Origin: DASQDN01 sp035630195
GTDB taxonomy: Bacteria > Acidobacteriota > Terriglobia > Bryobacterales > Bryobacteraceae
Direction of reading: 5' to 3'
Length of the DNA: 29,682 nt
NCBI GenBank assembly: GCA_035630195.1
Contig: DASQLD010000271.1
Span: 1-29,682 of the forward strand
The translations under genes and the position numbers were made by a program. The notes under the pieces are model-generated. The model saw only the letters and a program-made list of their open reading frames with translations, did no database searches and was not told the DNA's origin. Numbering within the stretch: the first letter of the stretch is position 1; every line of letters begins with the position of its first letter. This document shows positions 25,428 through 29,682 of this stretch, piece by piece.

Positions 25428-26453
25428 ATGCTTTCCGTTGCTCTGTTGCTCGCCTTGCGGCTGGCTCCGCAAACACCGGATGTACCCTTGAAGCAGCCGC
25501 AGATCGCAGCTTCCGGCCAGACGATCGCGCTGACGTACGGCGCCGGTAACTCAGTCTATTTCGCTCGGTCTACGAATGGCGGGAAAAGCTTCACGACACC
25601 AGTGAAGGTCGCCGAAATGCCCTTCCTCGCGCTGGGTAACCATCGAGGTCCGCGAGTTGTCACAGCAGGCAAAACTCTGGTTATCACCGCGATCGCCGGA
25701 ACGGTCAAGTTCAAGGACGGCAATCTGATGTCCTGGCACTCCACCGACAACGGCAAGACTTGGTCGCAAGGCGTTCGCATTAACGACGTTCCCGACTCCG
25801 CGCGAGAAGGACTCCACGGCATCGCGGCCGCAGAAGACGGAAGGGTGTGGACGGTCTGGTTGGACTTGCGGGAAAAAGGCATGCGGCTGTACGGATCGCT
25901 GTCGAATGACGGAGGGAAAACCTGGGCGGCAAACCAGGAGATCTACGCGTCTCCCGACGGTCACATCTGCGAGTGCTGCCATCCGACCGCATACATCGGA
26001 CCGAAAGGTGAACTCTACGCGATGTGGCGCAACTGGCTCTCGGGGTCGCGTGACATGCACTATGCCGTATCGACCGATCGAAAGACGTGGAAGGTCCAAA
26101 AACTCGGTACTGGCACTTGGCCTTTGAACGCTTGCCCAATGGACGGCGGGGGACTTGCAATCGATGGCAAAGGCGCATTCCATTCCACATGGCGGCGCGA
26201 CGGTGTAGTCTACGGAACCACGGCGGGAGGCGCCGAGGTAGCTCTCGGTAACGGGAAAAATCCCGCCATCACGGCCGGAAAAGACGGGCGGTACATCGTC
26301 TGGACCGAAGGCATGAGAGTGATGCTCTCGAAGCCCGGCGCTGAAAAACCGGTCGATCTCGGTATGGGAGCGTTTCCAGTTCTTGCCGGATCCGGACCGA
26401 TCTACGCGGCATGGGAACACCACGGATCCATCACAGTCGAGCCCATAAAATAA
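25428..26453 (+). CDS. Exported sialidase-like BNR-repeat protein with a Cys-rich motif
   Basis: A 341-residue beta-propeller protein with a signal peptide (MLSVALLLALRLAP). Asp-box/BNR repeats are visible: STNGGKSF, STDNGKTW, SNDGGKTW and the degenerate STDRKTW. The cluster HICECCHPTAY (Cys181, Cys183, Cys184) with NACPMDGGG (Cys236) is a recurrent feature of one sialidase-like subgroup and might bind metal or form disulfides. The arginine triad of true sialidases is not obvious, so glycoside hydrolysis is not shown. A ribosome site (AGAAGGT) precedes the ATG. Its stop overlaps the next start as TAATG. Confidence 0.85.
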   Translation: MLSVALLLALRLAPQTPDVPLKQPQIAASGQTIALTYGAGNSVYFARSTNGGKSFTTPVKVAEMPFLALGNHRGPRVVTAGKTLVITAIAGTVKFKDGNLMSWHSTDNGKTWSQGVRINDVPDSAREGLHGIAAAEDGRVWTVWLDLREKGMRLYGSLSNDGGKTWAANQEIYASPDGHICECCHPTAYIGPKGELYAMWRNWLSGSRDMHYAVSTDRKTWKVQKLGTGTWPLNACPMDGGGLAIDGKGAFHSTWRRDGVVYGTTAGGAEVALGNGKNPAITAGKDGRYIVWTEGMRVMLSKPGAEKPVDLGMGAFPVLAGSGPIYAAWEHHGSITVEPIK

Positions 26454-27289
26454 TGCAATTTGTCTCGGTTCTCCTTCTGAGCGCCTGCATGGCGTTCGCG
26501 CAGGGACGCTCGGGTTGGGCCGAACCTTTCCCCGCTCACCGCATCATCGGACCCATCTACTACGTCGGAACAGCCGACCTGGCGTGCTTTCTGATCACGT
26601 CTCCCAGCGGCCATATTCTGATCAACACCGGCCTTGCCGAATCGGCTCCGATGATGAGAAAGAGCATCGAATCGCTCGGCTTCAAGGTCGCCGACATAAA
26701 GGTCGCGTTGACCAACCAGGCCCATTTCGATCACGTCGCCGCGCTCGCCGAGATCAAGAAAATCTCTGGAGCAAAGGTGATGGTCACGGAAGGCGACAAA
26801 GCTCTTCTCGAAGATGGCGGCCGCGGCGATTTTTTGCTCGGCGAGAGTTCCTGGTTCACGCCAGTAAAATCTGACGGCATTCTGAAGGACGGCCAAACCA
26901 TCTCTCTCGGAGACATTAAGCTACGAACTCACTTGACGCCCGGTCACACAAAGGGAAGCGTGACCTACTCGATGGCTGTGCGCGAAAACGGAAAAGAGTA
27001 CAACGTTGTCTTCGCCAACATACCCACGGTAATCGGCGCTCCTTTGGTCGACAACAAAAAGTATCCGAACATCGCTAAGGATTTCGAGAAGAGTTTTCGA
27101 ATCATGAAAGCGCTTGCCTGCGATGTATTTCTCGCCGCCCACGGCTCCCAGTACAACTTGGCGAAAAAGTACAAACCGGCGTACGATCCGAATGCTTTCG
27201 TCGATCGGGAAGGCTACAAAGCCACCCTGCTCTCCGCCGAACAGCGATATCAGGGGCAATTAAAACAGGACCGGGAAAAACTTCGATAA
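26453..27289 (+). CDS. Subclass B3 metallo-beta-lactamase, GOB-like
   Basis: A 278-residue secreted MBL-fold hydrolase (signal MQFVSVLLLSACMAFAQG). The zinc motif is QAHFDH (89-94) in place of HAHxDH, with His165 (PGHTKGS) and His230 (AAHGSQ). By alignment from memory Gln89 corresponds to position 116, where GOB enzymes also carry Gln instead of His. The downstream block (YPNIAKDFEKSFRIMKAL, KYKP, FVDREGY) is closely similar to GOB-type enzymes. Members hydrolyse penicillins, cephalosporins and carbapenems, but activity and natural role of environmental homologues vary. The ATG overlaps the stop of the sialidase-like gene; translation coupling is likely. It is a metabolic-operon neighbour, not on a mobile element here. 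Confidence 0.9.
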   Translation: MQFVSVLLLSACMAFAQGRSGWAEPFPAHRIIGPIYYVGTADLACFLITSPSGHILINTGLAESAPMMRKSIESLGFKVADIKVALTNQAHFDHVAALAEIKKISGAKVMVTEGDKALLEDGGRGDFLLGESSWFTPVKSDGILKDGQTISLGDIKLRTHLTPGHTKGSVTYSMAVRENGKEYNVVFANIPTVIGAPLVDNKKYPNIAKDFEKSFRIMKALACDVFLAAHGSQYNLAKKYKPAYDPNAFVDREGYKATLLSAEQRYQGQLKQDREKLR

Positions 27290-27299
27290 GATGTCGAGC

Positions 27300-28145
27300 A
27301 TGAACCGAAGGTCGTTCGTTCAAGCCGCCAGCGCTGGCGCCAGCGCTGCGGTATTGTCATCGGCGGCGCAAGTAAAGCCGGTGGAGCGCAAACTCCGAAT
27401 CAAGCAATCCGTTTGCCGGTGGTGCTACGCCAAGATTCCGGTCGAGGATTTCGCAAAGGAATGCGCTCGTCTCAACGTGCAGTCGATTGATCTGGCCGAT
27501 CCCAAAGAGTGGCCCGTCTACAAGAAGTACGGTCTCGTGCCCACGATGATCGGCGGCGGAACGACAATTCCTGACGGATTCAACCGCAAGGAGAATCATG
27601 ACGGGATCGCCGAACGTTTTGCCGAATCGGTCAAACGAGGAGCAGAGAATGGCGCTCCCAGCATCATTGTCTTCTCAGGAAACCGTAAGGGTATGTCTGA
27701 CGAGGAAGGTCTCGAGAACTGCGTCATCGGTGTGAAGAAGGTTATCGCGATGGCGGAAGACAAAAAACTCCTCGTCTGCATGGAACTGCTGAACAGCAAA
27801 GTGAACCATCCCGACTACATGTGCGACCACACCAAATGGGGCGTAGAACTGGTCAAACGCGTAGGGTCACCGAACTTCAAGCTGCTTTACGACATTTATC
27901 ACATGCAGATCATGGAAGGCGACGTCATTCGCACCATGAAAGACAATCTGCAATACATCGGCCATCTGCACACGGGCGGCAACCCCGGTCGTAACGAGAT
28001 CGACGAGACGCAGGAGCTGAACTACAAAGCGATCTCACAGGCAATCGTCGATATGGGCTACAAGGGCTACATGGCGCACGAGTTCATTCCGAAGCGCGAT
28101 CCGATGACGTCGCTCTCGCAGGCGATGGACCTGTGCGACGTCTAA
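27300..28145 (+). CDS. TIM-barrel sugar isomerase/epimerase, hydroxypyruvate isomerase-like, Tat-exported
   Basis: A 281-residue protein of the xylose isomerase-like TIM barrel/AP endonuclease family 2 superfamily. Residues 1-23 are a twin-arginine signal (MNRRSFVQAASAGASAAVL). The metal-ligand set expected for hydroxypyruvate isomerase (Hyi) is visible: Glu162 (CMELLNS), Asp198 (LLYDIYHMQ), His224 (GHLHTGG) and Glu261 (AHEFIP). The natural substrate is probably a small sugar or sugar acid. The ATG at 27300 gives the Tat motif; an ATG at 27291 is three codons longer. It ends directly at the stop of the convergent flavin reductase gene. Confidence 0.9.
   Translation: MNRRSFVQAASAGASAAVLSSAAQVKPVERKLRIKQSVCRWCYAKIPVEDFAKECARLNVQSIDLADPKEWPVYKKYGLVPTMIGGGTTIPDGFNRKENHDGIAERFAESVKRGAENGAPSIIVFSGNRKGMSDEEGLENCVIGVKKVIAMAEDKKLLVCMELLNSKVNHPDYMCDHTKWGVELVKRVGSPNFKLLYDIYHMQIMEGDVIRTMKDNLQYIGHLHTGGNPGRNEIDETQELNYKAISQAIVDMGYKGYMAHEFIPKRDPMTSLSQAMDLCDV
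27329..27348. repeat. 20-bp perfect palindrome inside the Tat signal of the TIM-barrel gene
   Basis: CAGCGCTGGCGCCAGCGCTG reads the same on both strands. It encodes part of the Ala/Ser/Gly-rich signal segment and could fold in mRNA as an 8-bp stem with a GCGC loop just after the start codon. It may simply reflect repeated Ser-Ala codons. Confidence 0.7.
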
Positions 28146-28760
28146 TCAACCGACCTTGGGCCGCTGCAAATCAAATCGATCCGTTGTGCGCGCATAAGTC
28201 GGGCCGCCCATTCTTCCTATCGCGCGCAGCTTATCGGGATCGATGCGATAGTCTTCGAACAATTCGTCGTCGACGTGAAACCGCAGCACTTCCCCGAGCA
28301 CCAGGTTGCCACCGAGCGGTTTCTCGCTGACTGTGACAATCTCGACCAGTTTGCATTCCATCTGAAACCGCGATTCCGCCACACGGAGCGGCTTCACTAA
28401 CTCACTTGCAACCGGTGTCAAACCCGATTTCACCCACTCGTCAATTTCAGGCGGAAACTCGGCCGAGCAGATGTTCATCTTCTCGGCGAAATCTTCGGAA
28501 ACGATGTTCACTACGAACTCGCCTGTCTCGCGGACATTCCGAAGCGTATCTTTCTGCTCGCCGTCACTGGCGCGCACCATAGGCGCAAAGCAGATGACCG
28601 GAGGGTTGGCGCTAGCCGCAGTGAAAAAACTGAATGGCGCCAAATTCCGAAGCCCCTTAGCGCTGAGCGTAGATACGAATGCGATCGGCCGCGGAACAAT
28701 GGCGCCAATCATGAGTTTGTAGACGTTCGCTGGCCCTGCTTCGGCGGGATTGACGGTCAT
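28146..28760 (-). CDS. Flavin reductase family protein (flavoredoxin-like)
   Basis: A 204-residue FMN-binding split-barrel protein of the flavin reductase/DIM6-NTAB family. Conserved segments are VPRPIAFVST, NLAPFSFFTAASANPPVICFAP, KDTLRNVRETGEFVVNIV and GNLVLGEV. Such proteins reduce flavin or use it for other reductions; the substrate is not evident. It is convergent with the TIM-barrel gene and divergent from glgA (62 bp between starts). No signal peptide, so cytoplasmic. Confidence 0.92.
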   Translation of the reverse strand: MTVNPAEAGPANVYKLMIGAIVPRPIAFVSTLSAKGLRNLAPFSFFTAASANPPVICFAPMVRASDGEQKDTLRNVRETGEFVVNIVSEDFAEKMNICSAEFPPEIDEWVKSGLTPVASELVKPLRVAESRFQMECKLVEIVTVSEKPLGGNLVLGEVLRFHVDDELFEDYRIDPDKLRAIGRMGGPTYARTTDRFDLQRPKVG

Positions 28761-28822
28761 GGACCAAGCCTAGCGCAGGGTCCGAAGCGATTCGTGGGAC
28801 GGGTGAGTCAGAATCAATAGAG

Positions 28823-29682
28823 ATGAGAATCCTTATAGCCGCCTCCGAGGCTACGCCGTACGCAAAGACAGGTGGTCTGGCGGATGTGATCGGCGCCCTT
28901 CCGTTCGCATTGAAGGCTCGCGGAGAGGACGTGGCTGTTGTCCTGCCGCTGCACCGGAGCGTTGCGCCACACGTTCTGCACGCAGATCGTGTCTACGACA
29001 AGATGCCTTTGGTACTAGGCTCAACCACATGGGAGGTCAGCATCCGGCGCATCAGCGATCGTGGTGTGCCGATCTACTTTGTCGATTGTCCGCCTCTATT
29101 CGATCGTCCCGGCGTCTATGGCGAGGGCGGTAAAGACTATCCCGACAGCGACATCCGGTTCGGCGCGTTCTGCCACGCAATCCTCGAAATCGTGCGCTCG
29201 TTATTCAGACCGCATGTAATCCATTGCCACGATTGGCAAACCGCTTTAGTCGCCCCGTTGATCCACTCTAAATTCAAAATGGATCCGACGTTCTACGGGA
29301 TCAAAACCCTGCTTACCATTCACAATCTGGGCTATCAGGGTCTTTTTCCCAAAGAGACGCTCACCGAGCTTGGCCTGCCAAGAGAACTGATGACCGTCTC
29401 GAACATGGAGTTCTTCGGCCAGCTCAACTTTCTCAAAGGAGGAATCGTTTTCAGCGATGGGCTCACTACCGTAAGCAAAGCCTACGCTCGCGAAATTCAG
29501 ACACCCGAGTACGGCTTTGGTCTCGACGGCCTGTTGCGCGACCGCGCTGACGTGTTGACCGGCGTCGTTAATGGAGTTGATTACGCCGTATGGAGCCCCG
29601 ATCATGATTCCTACATCGCGGCTCGTTACGATATCGACGATCTGAAGGGAAAGGAAGTCTGCAAGCGCGATTTGCTGGAAAC
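28823..29682 (+). CDS. glgA: Glycogen synthase GlgA (C-terminus cut by window edge)
   Basis: The first 286 residues of an ADP-glucose (GT5) glycogen/starch synthase. The N-terminal ADP-glucose motif KTGGLADV (15-22) is intact, followed by DVAVVLPLHRS, VIHCHDWQTALV, LLTIHNLGYQG and TTVSKAYAREIQT, all conserved in GlgA; GVVNGVDY lies near the edge. The remaining 190 or so residues, with the C-terminal catalytic Rossmann domain, are outside the window. The ATG at 28823 follows AGAG. Works with phosphoglucomutase, also in this window, in glycogen formation. Confidence 0.95.
   Translation, partial: MRILIAASEATPYAKTGGLADVIGALPFALKARGEDVAVVLPLHRSVAPHVLHADRVYDKMPLVLGSTTWEVSIRRISDRGVPIYFVDCPPLFDRPGVYGEGGKDYPDSDIRFGAFCHAILEIVRSLFRPHVIHCHDWQTALVAPLIHSKFKMDPTFYGIKTLLTIHNLGYQGLFPKETLTELGLPRELMTVSNMEFFGQLNFLKGGIVFSDGLTTVSKAYAREIQTPEYGFGLDGLLRDRADVLTGVVNGVDYAVWSPDHDSYIAARYDIDDLKGKEVCKRDLLE

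Noticed and set aside
25551..26423. A 290-codon minus-strand frame opposite the sialidase-like gene
   Set aside because: Its composition is Arg/Pro/His/Cys-rich and the plus strand has Asp-boxes and a signal peptide.

Overview
The window looks like a chromosomal segment of a soil-type Acidobacteriota bacterium, perhaps from the Bryobacterales/Solibacterales side. This is inferred from gene content and was not tested by search. Pointers are a futalosine-route menaquinone gene (MqnE), several Tat-exported periplasmic enzymes (PIG-L deacetylase, aldo/keto reductase, FAD-oxidoreductase with a C-terminal beta domain, TIM-barrel epimerase), one-component Ser/Thr kinases with an ERW-type N-terminus, DUF4159, and a B3 metallo-beta-lactamase-like protein. 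I found no tRNA, rRNA, CRISPR array, insertion sequence or phage gene.

Layout. From 12608 down to position 1 lies one long, tightly packed minus-strand run: DUF4159 protein, FHA protein, a 36-residue membrane peptide, a PP2C phosphatase with an external beta-helix, a Ser/Thr kinase with TPR-like repeats, a SEDS (RodA/FtsW)-penicillin-binding-protein fusion, a second FHA protein, a Tat-exported PIG-L deacetylase, a small secreted protein, and a FadN-type beta-oxidation enzyme cut by the left edge. Gene junctions are 4-10 bp overlaps or gaps under 40 bp. The content matches the actinobacterial fhaA-fhaB-pstP-rodA-pbpA-pknA-pknB cell-wall signalling cluster, but rodA and pbpA are one polypeptide and extra proteins are inserted. 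I regard this as the most interesting system here: a phospho-switch (kinase, phosphatase, two FHA readers) attached to a single-chain peptidoglycan synthase.

From 12691 to 13893 a DUF192 lipoprotein and larB are read on the minus strand. From 13927 to 15931 a UbiA-type prenyltransferase and mqnE overlap on the plus strand (menaquinone). A DUF433/DUF5615 toxin-antitoxin-like pair follows (15980-16496, minus); its toxin half is frameshifted and a 14-bp palindrome sits in front of the antitoxin. Next come an aldo/keto reductase (+), a DinB protein and phosphoglucomutase (-), an Ntn-hydrolase asparaginase (+), and a second transmembrane Ser/Thr kinase (-). A 0.4-kb non-coding stretch upstream of that kinase holds hairpins and a promoter overlapped by an inverted repeat.

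From 23428 to 28145 a plus-strand group encodes exported enzymes: FAD-oxidoreductase, BNR-repeat sialidase-like protein, GOB-like B3 metallo-beta-lactamase, and a sugar isomerase/epimerase-like TIM barrel. The last three are close together and probably co-transcribed. A flavin reductase (-) and glycogen synthase glgA (+, cut by the right edge) end the window; glgA and pgm both belong to glycogen/glucose-phosphate metabolism.
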